Shown piece after piece: positions 41,388 to 49,868 of a DNA stretch of 64,000 nucleotides. Source of the stretch: Pelagibacteraceae bacterium AG-426-E17. GTDB lineage: Bacteria > Pseudomonadota > Alphaproteobacteria > Pelagibacterales > Pelagibacteraceae. The stretch is taken from NCBI GenBank assembly GCA_003210095.1, contig QCNP01000001.1, positions 902,326 through 966,325 of the forward strand, read 5' to 3'. The translations under genes and the position numbers were made by a program. Every line of letters begins with the position of its first letter. The stretch's first letter is position 1. The notes beneath the pieces are model-generated. The model worked only from the letters and a program-made list of their open reading frames with translations. It did no database searches and was not told where the DNA came from.

Positions 41388-42749
41388 ATGGATTTACTTA
41401 AAGATAATATACCTCTATTGGTTCGCAAGTTAGCTTTACCTGCTATGGTTGGTATGCTTTTTCAAACATTATATAATATTGTCGATACTTTTTATGCAGG
41501 AAAAATATCTCCAGAAGCACTTGCAGCACTAAGTAAATCATTTCCAATTTACTTTATCATCGTTGCATCTTCAATTGGTGTTACAGTTGCCGGAACATCT
41601 TTAATAGGTAATAGTATAGGCGAAAATAATAAAAAAAATATTTTAAATTATTTTACTCATATTTTGTATTTTGCAGTTTTAGTTTCATTATTAATAAGTT
41701 TTTTAGGCCTTTCTTTTTCTGATGATGTTTTTCGACTAATGGTCACAACTAAAGAGGTTACAAATCTAGGTCTGGAATACACAAATATTATTTTTTCTGG
41801 TTCAGTATTATTTATATTAATTGTTGCATTAAACTCTATGCTCCACGCAGAAGGTGATACAAAAACCTATAGAAATGTTTTGATTTTATGTTTTTTTATT
41901 AATTTAATATTAAATCCAATTTTAATTTTTGGATTATTTTTTTTTCCTGTATTAGGAGTAAAAGGTATAGCAATATCAACCATAGTCTCTCAACTTGTTG
42001 CATTTATTATAATTCTTTTAAAAGTTGTTAATAATAAGAAAGTAAAAGAAATAACTATAGAATACTTTAAACCGAAATTATTCTATTTTATAAATATTTT
42101 TTTCACATCTATGCCAATAATAGTATCAATATTTGCATATTCTATAACATCTGCAATTGTGTTAGCCTATATAGGGCAATCAGGTGAATATGCTGTAGCG
42201 GGTTACGGAGCAGGAACTAGATTAGAGCAGGTTTTGTTGTTACCTATTTTAGGTATTAATACTGCTATAATATCTATTATATCGCAAAATTTTGGAGCCA
42301 ATCAAATAGATAGAATTAAAGAGGCCTATTTTACATCAATAAAATATTCTTTTTTTATAATGTTAAGTTCTGGACTAATTTTATATTTATTTTCAGATTT
42401 ATTTATGAGTTTTTTTTCAAAAGATCCAATTGTATTAGAATATGGCTCAAGTTACTTAAAAATATGTGCTTTTATACTACCAGCTTATCCAATTTTTTTT
42501 CTTTCTAACGGTCTATTTATGGCAATAAAGAAGTCTGAAAATGCCATGATCTCAAATTTATTTAGAAACGGTTTTAATCCACTATTAGTCTATTTTATTG
42601 CAAAATACTTTAATGCATCATTTGAATCTTTTTTTTGGATCTGGGCGGTTGTAAATTGGATTTTTTCACTAACCTATTTAAGCATTTTAATATTTTACTT
42701 AAAAAATAAATTATATAAACCTAGCACTATCGTTAATCCACAACCATAA
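41388..42749 (+). CDS. MATE-family multidrug/drug-sodium efflux transporter
   Basis: 453-residue inner-membrane protein with about twelve hydrophobic segments, in the MATE/DinF fold. It begins LLVRKLALPAMVGMLFQTLY and contains the family patterns ALNSMLHAEGDTK and AGYGAGTRLEQVLLLPI. It probably exports cationic compounds in exchange for Na+ or H+; the substrate is unknown. Its last 39 nt overlap the convergent soxG. Confidence 0.9.
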   Translation: MDLLKDNIPLLVRKLALPAMVGMLFQTLYNIVDTFYAGKISPEALAALSKSFPIYFIIVASSIGVTVAGTSLIGNSIGENNKKNILNYFTHILYFAVLVSLLISFLGLSFSDDVFRLMVTTKEVTNLGLEYTNIIFSGSVLFILIVALNSMLHAEGDTKTYRNVLILCFFINLILNPILIFGLFFFPVLGVKGIAISTIVSQLVAFIIILLKVVNNKKVKEITIEYFKPKLFYFINIFFTSMPIIVSIFAYSITSAIVLAYIGQSGEYAVAGYGAGTRLEQVLLLPILGINTAIISIISQNFGANQIDRIKEAYFTSIKYSFFIMLSSGLILYLFSDLFMSFFSKDPIVLEYGSSYLKICAFILPAYPIFFLSNGLFMAIKKSENAMISNLFRNGFNPLLVYFIAKYFNASFESFFWIWAVVNWIFSLTYLSILIFYLKNKLYKPSTIVNPQP

Positions 42750-43274
42750 ATCTTCTGAAAATGACCTTCTTACAAAAAGATTTAAGTTATTTTCTTGTTT
42801 ATGATGAAGAATTACATTTATATGATTAACTATTGTTTGAGCAACTGACCCTTTTTTATTTTTAAAATCATTAAAATTATAAGGACAACTTTTTGATAAT
42901 AAATCATATACTTTATTTCCATTTAGATTAATCATTACCCAATGATCAGAAACATTTGTTACAGCTCCTTGATTTAACTTTGAAATTTCATTAAATAATT
43001 TATCTTCCAAATTTGTTTGATCATCCAAACTCATCTCCTTATCATTAGAGTAAATTAACCACTCATCTGGACTTAACCACAATAAATTAAATTTTTCGTT
43101 ACCAGATGAAGTATTTGCTTCATTTGGTGGTAAAATTGATAATATTTTACCAATTTTTGTAGAGAATTCCCTTTTATTACTTCTAAGGTTAATTTTAATT
43201 ATAGGCTCAACTTCAATAATATTTAGATCATTGTATTTTTTTTCTTCATTAATTGGTGAATTAAAACTAAGCAT
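42711..43274 (-). CDS. soxG: Sarcosine oxidase gamma subunit
   Basis: Small subunit of heterotetrameric sarcosine oxidase, 187 residues, related to part of the GcvT fold. Family features include LLWLSPDEWLIYS (about 64-76) and the C-terminal FVRRSFSEDLWLWI. It is the last gene of soxB-soxD-soxA-soxG; the start overlaps soxA by 8 nt, and the 3' end overlaps the MATE transporter gene by 39 nt on the other strand. Confidence 0.9.
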   Translation of the reverse strand: MLSFNSPINEEKKYNDLNIIEVEPIIKINLRSNKREFSTKIGKILSILPPNEANTSSGNEKFNLLWLSPDEWLIYSNDKEMSLDDQTNLEDKLFNEISKLNQGAVTNVSDHWVMINLNGNKVYDLLSKSCPYNFNDFKNKKGSVAQTIVNHINVILHHKQENNLNLFVRRSFSEDLWLWINDSARFI

Positions 43275-46200
43275 TTAATCTTTTATTTTCCTTATCATAA
43301 AAAACAGTATCAGTAATAGTTACATTAATATTTTTATTTTCCATAGGAACTATTAATTTTTTACCTTTTAATTTTTTTCCACTCCTTACTACTGCTAGAG
43401 CAATAGATTTATTAAGATTTGGACTAAAATAACTAGAGGTAACATGACCTAACATTTCTATTGGCTTATCTAAGCTTTCAACAAGTTGTGCTCCTTCTTC
43501 TAAAACTTCCTTTGGATCATCTGTTAATAAACCAACTAATTGTTTTCTATCCTCTCTTATCGTATCACTTCTGTATAATGATCTTTTGCCTATAAAATCA
43601 TATTTCATTTTACCAATAATCCAGTCCATTTGAAGGTCTGAAGGTGTTAATGTTCCATCAGTATCTTGACCGGTAATTATGAAACCTTTTTCAGCTCTTA
43701 GTAAATGCATAGTTTCAGTTCCATATGGTGTAATATTAAATTCTTTACCTGCTTCTATACATCTTTCCCAAACATCTTTCGCATAATTAGACTGAACATT
43801 AATTTCGTAACTATGTTCTCCAGTAAAACTTATTCTCATAATTCGACAATTAACATTATTTATTTTTGAATTTTTAAAGGACATGTGCGGGAAACTTTCA
43901 TCCGAAAGATCTAAACTTGGTATTATTTTTTTAATAATTTTTTTAGAATTTGGTCCGCAAATGCTCATTGTTGAATATTGATCTGTAACAGTAGTTAAAT
44001 ATACATTTAATTCTGGCCATTCTGTTTGTAAATAATCTTCAAGTTTCGATAAAACGTTGGCTGCACCACCGGTTGTGGTTGTCATTATATAATGATTTTC
44101 TGCAAGTCTTGTTGTTACACCATCATCATAAACCATACCATCTTCATTTAGCATTAAACCATATCTACATTTTCCTATGGCAAGCTTTGACCATGCGTTT
44201 GTATAAACTCTATTTAAAAATTCAGATGCATCTTCGCCCTGAATATCAATTTTTCCTAAAGTAGAGGCATCAAGTATGCCGGCACTTTCTCTTGCTGCTT
44301 TACTTTCTCTTTGCACAGCTTGATGCATTGTTTCTCCATTCTTTGGAAAATACCAAGGTCTTTTCCACTGTCCTACATTTTCAAATTGTGCTTTATTTTT
44401 CACATGCCAATCATGAATAGCTGTTTTTCTTGTATGGTCAAAAAATTTACCAACATTTCTTCCTACTATTGCTCCAAATGTTAACGGTGTATAAGGTGGT
44501 CTAAAGGTAGTTGTGCCTAGATCACCCATATTTGTACCGGTTGTATCAGCGATTATACCCAGTGCATGCATATTTGACAGTTTACCCTGGTCAGTTCCCA
44601 TTCCTGTTGTAGTATATCTTTTTACATGTTCTATTGATTTAAAGCCTTCTCTTAGAGCTAGTTTTACATCTTTAGCAGTTGAGTCATTTTGGAAATCTAA
44701 GAATGGCTTTGTTTTAGATATAGGTTTATTAGAAGGTAACAACCAAATATTTCTTTTTTGTTTTTCTTTTGAACATTTAATATTTAAATTTTCAAGATCA
44801 TTTTTATCTAAGCCGAGAAAAATTTTAATATTTTTAACAGTATTATTTATAACATCATCTAATTCAAAGTCTCCATTTGACGACCCCACACTAATTTGTT
44901 TTGATGGTGTTTTATTTTCATCAGGGATAAACACATTATCATTATTCCTAAATTTTAATTTTCCACCTGATTGAGTAAATAAATGAACCATTGGTGTCCA
45001 TCCACCAGAAATTCCTAAACAATCACATTTATAAGTAATTTTATTACCAACTACACTCCCACCATCTTTAGATAACTTCATAACATCGAAAGACTTAATT
45101 TTTTTGTATCCATCTGTATCAATTACAGTATATCCTTTTAATATTTTAATACCTGATCTTTCTACTTGTTTAGAAAGTATAGAGTTGGAATTTTCCCTAA
45201 TATCAATAATTACTTTAACTTTAACACCACTTTTATTTAATGAAATTGCTGTTTCATAAGCACTATCATTATTTGTGAATAATGAAATATTTTCTCCAGT
45301 CTTTACTCCATAGTAATCAATGTATTTTTTTATAGATGATGATAAAATTATACCGGGTCTATCATTATTACTAAAAATTAAAGGACGTTCAATAGCGCCA
45401 GTTGCTATTACAACTTTTTTTGCTCTTATTTTCCACAACCTTTGTCTAATATTTCCTTTTCTTTCATAGGAGCTTAAATGATCATTTAAATTTTCTCTTG
45501 CTAAAAGATAATTGTAACCATGAAAAGCAGCAACACTTGTTCGATTTTTAATTGTTAAATTTGGTAATTTTTTTAGATCTTCTATTTGTTTTTTTATCCA
45601 TTGATTTGAATTTTCATTATTTATCTTAAAATTATTATCATCTTGATAAATTGTAGATCCACCAAGGTAATTTTTGTCATCTACCAACATTGTGTTAAGA
45701 CCTTTTTCTGCTGATAATTTTGCTGATAATATGCCGGAGATACCACCACCTATTACCAAAACATCAAAATGTGCGTATTGATGATCATACAAATCTTGAT
45801 CCGGTTTAGTTGGAGATTTGCCTAATCCAGCTGAGTGTCTAATAAAAAATTCATATTTTTCCCAAAAACTCGCAGGCCACATAAAAGTTTTATAGTAAAA
45901 TCCTGCTGGTAAAAGGGGAGATAAAAAATTATTTATACCCCCAACATCAAAATTTACGCTTGGCCAACAGTTTTGGCTAAAAGCTTCTAAACCCTCAAAC
46001 AATTCAATCTCAGTGGCTCTTACATTTGGATCAGTCAATGAAGGATCATTACCAATTTGAACAATTGCATTAGGTTCCTCTGACCCACACGTCATTATAC
46101 CTCTAGGTCTATGATACTTAAAACTTCTTCCAACTAAATGAATATTGTTTGCCAATAAAGCAGATGCTAATGTATCTCCCTTATAACCGAAAAGTTTTTT

Positions 46201-46275
46201 ACCATTAAACTTAAAAGAAATTCTAACAGTTTGATCTATAAAGTTATTTTTATTAATTCTTAAGTTATTGCTCAT
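43267..46275 (-). CDS. soxA: Sarcosine oxidase alpha subunit
   Basis: Largest subunit (1002 residues) of the enzyme that demethylates sarcosine to glycine and passes the methyl group to tetrahydrofolate. The N-terminal part has the ferredoxin-like fold typical of the subunit (FKYHRPRGIMTCGSEEPNA, 52-70), a Rossmann motif DVLVIGGGISG (171-181) for NAD binding, and from about residue 610 a GcvT-like folate-binding domain (YGTETMHLLRAEKGF). It overlaps soxD by 4 nt. Confidence 0.95.
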   Translation of the reverse strand: MSNNLRINKNNFIDQTVRISFKFNGKKLFGYKGDTLASALLANNIHLVGRSFKYHRPRGIMTCGSEEPNAIVQIGNDPSLTDPNVRATEIELFEGLEAFSQNCWPSVNFDVGGINNFLSPLLPAGFYYKTFMWPASFWEKYEFFIRHSAGLGKSPTKPDQDLYDHQYAHFDVLVIGGGISGILSAKLSAEKGLNTMLVDDKNYLGGSTIYQDDNNFKINNENSNQWIKKQIEDLKKLPNLTIKNRTSVAAFHGYNYLLARENLNDHLSSYERKGNIRQRLWKIRAKKVVIATGAIERPLIFSNNDRPGIILSSSIKKYIDYYGVKTGENISLFTNNDSAYETAISLNKSGVKVKVIIDIRENSNSILSKQVERSGIKILKGYTVIDTDGYKKIKSFDVMKLSKDGGSVVGNKITYKCDCLGISGGWTPMVHLFTQSGGKLKFRNNDNVFIPDENKTPSKQISVGSSNGDFELDDVINNTVKNIKIFLGLDKNDLENLNIKCSKEKQKRNIWLLPSNKPISKTKPFLDFQNDSTAKDVKLALREGFKSIEHVKRYTTTGMGTDQGKLSNMHALGIIADTTGTNMGDLGTTTFRPPYTPLTFGAIVGRNVGKFFDHTRKTAIHDWHVKNKAQFENVGQWKRPWYFPKNGETMHQAVQRESKAARESAGILDASTLGKIDIQGEDASEFLNRVYTNAWSKLAIGKCRYGLMLNEDGMVYDDGVTTRLAENHYIMTTTTGGAANVLSKLEDYLQTEWPELNVYLTTVTDQYSTMSICGPNSKKIIKKIIPSLDLSDESFPHMSFKNSKINNVNCRIMRISFTGEHSYEINVQSNYAKDVWERCIEAGKEFNITPYGTETMHLLRAEKGFIITGQDTDGTLTPSDLQMDWIIGKMKYDFIGKRSLYRSDTIREDRKQLVGLLTDDPKEVLEEGAQLVESLDKPIEMLGHVTSSYFSPNLNKSIALAVVRSGKKLKGKKLIVPMENKNINVTITDTVFYDKENKRLNA

Positions 46276-46553
46276 AATGATTTTATAGGTGGTTTTTCTC
46301 CCATTTTATAAACTGCATGTATTTTATCGTTAGAAGTATCTCTGATAACATTGAACCATTTTCTACATCCGTGTATATGGTTCCATCTTTCAAATTGAAT
46401 ACCTTTTATATTTTTTCGCATAAAAAGATATTCAGCCCATTGATCATCACTTAATTCTGTGGGTTGTTTAGGTCTTTCAATATGTGCTTCACCTCCACAA
46501 GAAAACTCTGTTTGATCTCTTTCTCCACAATAAGGACAATTAATTATAAACAT
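46272..46553 (-). CDS. soxD: Sarcosine oxidase delta subunit
   Basis: Zinc-binding small subunit, 93 residues. C6, C9, H59 and C63 (CPYC near the N terminus, HIHGC near 59-63) match the zinc ligands known for the family. It shares one base with the end of soxB and overlaps soxA by 4 nt. Confidence 0.95.
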   Translation of the reverse strand: MFIINCPYCGERDQTEFSCGGEAHIERPKQPTELSDDQWAEYLFMRKNIKGIQFERWNHIHGCRKWFNVIRDTSNDKIHAVYKMGEKPPIKSL

Positions 46554-47806
46554 TAGTGTGCAACAGCTGCGGCTCCATGTTCATCCACTAGATCACCACT
46601 AACAAATCTATTTAAATTAAACGCAGCATTTAATTTGTGTGGTTCGTCATTTGCTATGGTGTGTGCAAATAAATCTCCAGAACCAGGTGTAGCTTTAAAA
46701 CCACCCGTACCCCATCCACAATTAAAATATAAACCTTTTATTTGTGTTTTGCTTATTATAGGGCTCGCGTCAGGACATATATCTACAATTCCACCCCATT
46801 GTCTCAACATCTTCATTCTACTAAAGATTGGGTATAATTCTAAAATTGCTCTTAAGGTTTCTTCAACAATATTATGACTACCTTTTTGAGTGTAAGAAAC
46901 ATAAGAGTCCGTACCTGCCCCAATTACAAGTTCACCTTTGTCTGATTGACTTACATAAGCATGCACAGCATTTGACATTACAACCGTATCAATTATTGGT
47001 TTAACTGGTTCAGAAACTAATGCTTGTAGAGGTTTACTTTCTAAAGGCAATCTTATACCTGCCATATTTGCTATAACACTAGAATGTCCTGCAGCAACAA
47101 CACCAATTTTTTTTGTTTTTATAAAACCTTTTGTTGTTTCTATACCTTCAACTTCATTACCATTTCTTTTTATACCTTTTACCTCACAATTTTGTATGAT
47201 ATCTACTCCCATCTCATCTGCACCACGAGCGTAACCCCATGCAACTGCATCATGTCTTGCTGTGCCGGCTCTTTTTTGCAAAGTTCCTCCAAGCACAGGA
47301 TATCTAATATTTGGTGAGGTATTAATAATTGGACAAAATTTTTTAACTTCTTGAGTATTTAACCACACAGCATCAATACCATTCAATCTATTTGCATGAG
47401 TTCTTCTTTTTAAATCTCTAACATCTTGAAGATTATGAGCAAGATTCATTACACCTCTTTGACTAAACATTACATTATAATTTAATTCTTGTGATAGACC
47501 TTCCCAAATTTTTAAGGCATGATCGTAAAGGCCAGCACTTGCATCCCATAAGTAATTTGATCGAATAATTGTAGTGTTTCTTCCAGTATTGCCACCACCA
47601 ATCCAACCTTTTTCGACAACTGCAATATTATTTATTTTATGCTTTTTTGCTAAGTAATAAGCAGTAGCAAGACCATGACCTCCACCACCAATTATTATCG
47701 CATCATACTCTTTTTTTGGTTCTGGATCTCTCCATGCTCTTTGCCAATTTTCATGACCACTAAATGCGTTTTTAATAAGTGAGAATATAGAGTATTTATT
47801 TTTCAT
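46553..47806 (-). CDS. soxB: Sarcosine oxidase beta subunit
   Basis: Flavin-carrying subunit that oxidises sarcosine. 417 residues from the ATG at 47806; a GTG three codons upstream is possible. The FAD motif [18 protein letters not shown] lies at about 35-52, and the His of [13 protein letters not shown] (about residue 185) corresponds to the covalent FMN site of the family. The soxBDAG operon lets the cell use sarcosine or glycine betaine breakdown products for glycine and one-carbon units. A perfect palindrome lies 27 bp upstream. Confidence 0.95.
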   Translation of the reverse strand: MKNKYSIFSLIKNAFSGHENWQRAWRDPEPKKEYDAIIIGGGGHGLATAYYLAKKHKINNIAVVEKGWIGGGNTGRNTTIIRSNYLWDASAGLYDHALKIWEGLSQELNYNVMFSQRGVMNLAHNLQDVRDLKRRTHANRLNGIDAVWLNTQEVKKFCPIINTSPNIRYPVLGGTLQKRAGTARHDAVAWGYARGADEMGVDIIQNCEVKGIKRNGNEVEGIETTKGFIKTKKIGVVAAGHSSVIANMAGIRLPLESKPLQALVSEPVKPIIDTVVMSNAVHAYVSQSDKGELVIGAGTDSYVSYTQKGSHNIVEETLRAILELYPIFSRMKMLRQWGGIVDICPDASPIISKTQIKGLYFNCGWGTGGFKATPGSGDLFAHTIANDEPHKLNAAFNLNRFVSGDLVDEHGAAAVAH

Positions 47807-47832
47807 ATTTTGCACAAAAATACTTTATAAAT

Positions 47833-47846
47833 ATTGAATATTCAAT
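47833..47846. promoter_or_regulatory. Perfect 14-bp palindrome between soxB and tRNA-Ser
   Basis: ATTGAATATTCAAT reads the same on both strands. It lies 27 bp before the soxB start codon and 26 bp before the tRNA. The position fits an operator for a dimeric repressor or activator of soxBDAG, but in such AT-rich DNA a chance palindrome is possible. Confidence 0.4.
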
Positions 47847-47872
47847 GGTTTCAAGTTACACACTATAAATAA

Positions 47873-47967
47873 GGAAGGATGGGTGAGCTGGTTTAAACCA
47901 GCGGTTTGCTAAACCGCCGTACGCTTGAAAAGGTGTACCGAGGGTTCGAATCCCTCTCCTTCCGCCA
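47873..47967 (+). tRNA. tRNA-Ser (anticodon GCU), CCA encoded
   Basis: The acceptor arm pairs GGAAGGA (47873-47879) with TCCTTCC (47957-47963), then a G discriminator and an encoded CCA. The anticodon stem GCGGT/ACCGC closes the loop TTGCTAA, giving anticodon GCT at 47908-47910. The T arm GAGGGTTCGAATCCCTC is at 47940-47956, and the long variable arm confirms a serine tRNA reading AGC and AGU codons. It stands alone, with the accessory epimerase gene starting 21 nt downstream. Confidence 0.96.
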
Positions 47968-47988
47968 TAAAATTAAAAAAAGGTCTAA

Positions 47989-49029
47989 ATGTCTATAGTT
48001 CTAATAACCGGCTCTTGTGGTTTAGTGGGTTCTGAATCTGTTGAGTTTTTTTATAAAAAAGGATTTGAAATTCTAGGTATAGATAATAATTCTAGGAAAA
48101 AATTTTTTGGTGAAACAGCTTCTATTAATTGGAAAAAGAATGAATTAATAAAAAAATATAAATATTATAAACATTTTAACGTCGATATCAGAAAATATAA
48201 ATCTCTAGAGAGGATATTTAAAAAGTATAAAAATAAAATAAGCTTAATAATTCATGCGGCAGCACAACCCTCACATGATTATGCTAAAACTAAAATTAAT
48301 CTTGATTTTGAAATCAATGCAATTGGTACACTAAATTTACTTGAGCTTACAAAAAAATATTGTTTTAAAGTTCCCTTTATTTTTATGTCAACCAATAAAG
48401 TTTATGGAGATAATCCAAACAAATTAAGCTTAATTGAAAAAAAAAAAAGATGGGAAGTTAATAATAAAAAATATTGGAACGGAATAGATGAGAACTTTAG
48501 TATTGATAATTGCACACATAGTTTTTTTGGTGTTTCAAAAACCTATGGTGATTTATTAGTTCAAGAATATGGAAAAAATATTGGTTTAAAAACTGTAACT
48601 TTTCGAGCAGGATGTATAACTGGTTCAAATCATAGTGGCGCGAAGCTACATGGTTTTTTATCTTTTTTAGTTAAAAGCTGTTTAAAAAATAAAAAATACT
48701 CTATTATTGGCCATAAAGGAAAGCAGGTAAGAGACAATATTCACAGCTCAGATTTGATAAATTGTTTTTGGGAATTTTATAAAAAACCAACAAGCGGACA
48801 AATATATAACATTGGTGGTGGTCGTTACTCTAATTGTTCAATATTGGAGGCTATTGAAATCATAGAAAAAGAATTAAATATAAAAATTAAAAAAAAATTT
48901 GTAAAAAAAAGCAGAGTAGGTGATCATATTTGGTACATATCAAATAACAAAAAATTTATGAAAAAATACCCTAAATGGAAACAAAAATTTAATATCAGAA
49001 GAATTATTCTCGATTTAATATACAATTAA
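47989..49029 (+). CDS. NAD-dependent sugar-nucleotide epimerase/dehydratase (extended SDR)
   Basis: 346-residue extended short-chain dehydrogenase/reductase, probably acting on a nucleotide sugar for surface glycans. The NAD motif TGSCGLVG is at 7-14, the catalytic Ser/Thr lies in FMSTNKVYG (132-140), and the YxxxK position reads F180-G-V-S-K184, with Phe in place of Tyr. The GKQVRDNIHSSDL segment (244-256) is typical of nucleotide-sugar epimerases; the nearest type I recall is CDP-paratose/tyvelose epimerase-like. It begins 21 nt after the tRNA gene and shares TTAA with the next gene's stop. Confidence 0.82.
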   Translation: MSIVLITGSCGLVGSESVEFFYKKGFEILGIDNNSRKKFFGETASINWKKNELIKKYKYYKHFNVDIRKYKSLERIFKKYKNKISLIIHAAAQPSHDYAKTKINLDFEINAIGTLNLLELTKKYCFKVPFIFMSTNKVYGDNPNKLSLIEKKKRWEVNNKKYWNGIDENFSIDNCTHSFFGVSKTYGDLLVQEYGKNIGLKTVTFRAGCITGSNHSGAKLHGFLSFLVKSCLKNKKYSIIGHKGKQVRDNIHSSDLINCFWEFYKKPTSGQIYNIGGGRYSNCSILEAIEIIEKELNIKIKKKFVKKSRVGDHIWYISNNKKFMKKYPKWKQKFNIRRIILDLIYN

Positions 49030-49865
49030 AACTTTGTAATATCACAATAAATCCAAGGCCAATATTTAACCTTAGAATATTTGTTAAACCAAAACGGCAT
49101 ATATCTTTCTGTTAAAAAAGAGTAAATTCGTTGAGTATCATATCCTTGTAAGTCTAGACCAAAGACCTTTTCACATTTAAATAACCAATCAAATAAATCT
49201 GAATAAAATTTATTTATCAATGAGGGATTGTTAGAATAAAACATACAGTGGCCGCTCAAATTAGTATTACTTTCTATGTAATCAACAAAATCTTTCTTAT
49301 CTTTATGCGGCAATTCATTAATAGCCTTTTTTAAATTGTCATACCCATGAAACATTTCAAAATGTAGTCTTATATTTTGTCTACTTTTCATAAATATAAT
49401 AAGAGGATCTCTTAAAATTGATTTTACACCTCTTTTAATTATTTTCATTTTACTAGAAACATGTACTGACCAAGGTTCACATAAAATTATGTCATAGTTT
49501 TTCCATTTATTGGATGGCACTTTTTGTATAAGATTTTCTAACTCAGCAAAATTTCTTATATTAGGAAAATAGCCTTGTTTTCCCGTAGTATTATCTATTT
49601 GATCTTTATACTCATACTTAATGAAGTATCTTCTGTACTGACACATACCAAACCATTTTTTTTCATCTGTTTCTTTTAAAATATTTTTCCAATACCAATA
49701 ATGGAAAGATGTTTCTGAATAATTATAATTTTTTTCTGAAATATTTTGACCCTCTTGTTCTGTTTTATAATGCTCTGGAAATTTATTTTTACCGACACCA
49801 AATGGAATCAAACCCAATTTTTCAATTCCATTAATTCCTTTATGAGTTACGCAGTATATTTTCAT
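49026..49865 (-). CDS. DUF4422 family glycosyltransferase-like protein
   Basis: 279 residues without a signal peptide. The pattern SETSFHYWYWKN (about 50-61), FGMCQYRRYF (about 71-80), DIILCEP (about 125-131) and the C-terminal TERYMPFWF matches what I know of DUF4422, a family found in capsule and exopolysaccharide clusters and believed to be glycosyltransferases. The substrate is unknown. Convergent with the epimerase gene (4-nt overlap), it completes a two-gene glycan patch next to tRNA-Ser. It starts 4 nt after the end of the transglycosylase gene on the same strand. Confidence 0.72.
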   Translation of the reverse strand: MKIYCVTHKGINGIEKLGLIPFGVGKNKFPEHYKTEQEGQNISEKNYNYSETSFHYWYWKNILKETDEKKWFGMCQYRRYFIKYEYKDQIDNTTGKQGYFPNIRNFAELENLIQKVPSNKWKNYDIILCEPWSVHVSSKMKIIKRGVKSILRDPLIIFMKSRQNIRLHFEMFHGYDNLKKAINELPHKDKKDFVDYIESNTNLSGHCMFYSNNPSLINKFYSDLFDWLFKCEKVFGLDLQGYDTQRIYSFLTERYMPFWFNKYSKVKYWPWIYCDITKF

Positions 49866-49868
49866 TTG

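Noticed and set aside
44513..44974. 153-codon open frame on the + strand opposite soxA
   Set aside because: It lies wholly inside soxA on the opposite strand, has no recognisable domain and is explained by codon bias of the real gene.
47864..47869. TATAAA as the -10 box of tRNA-Ser
   Set aside because: It ends only 3 nt before the mature tRNA 5' end, too close for a start upstream of the tRNA, and the -35 match is poor.
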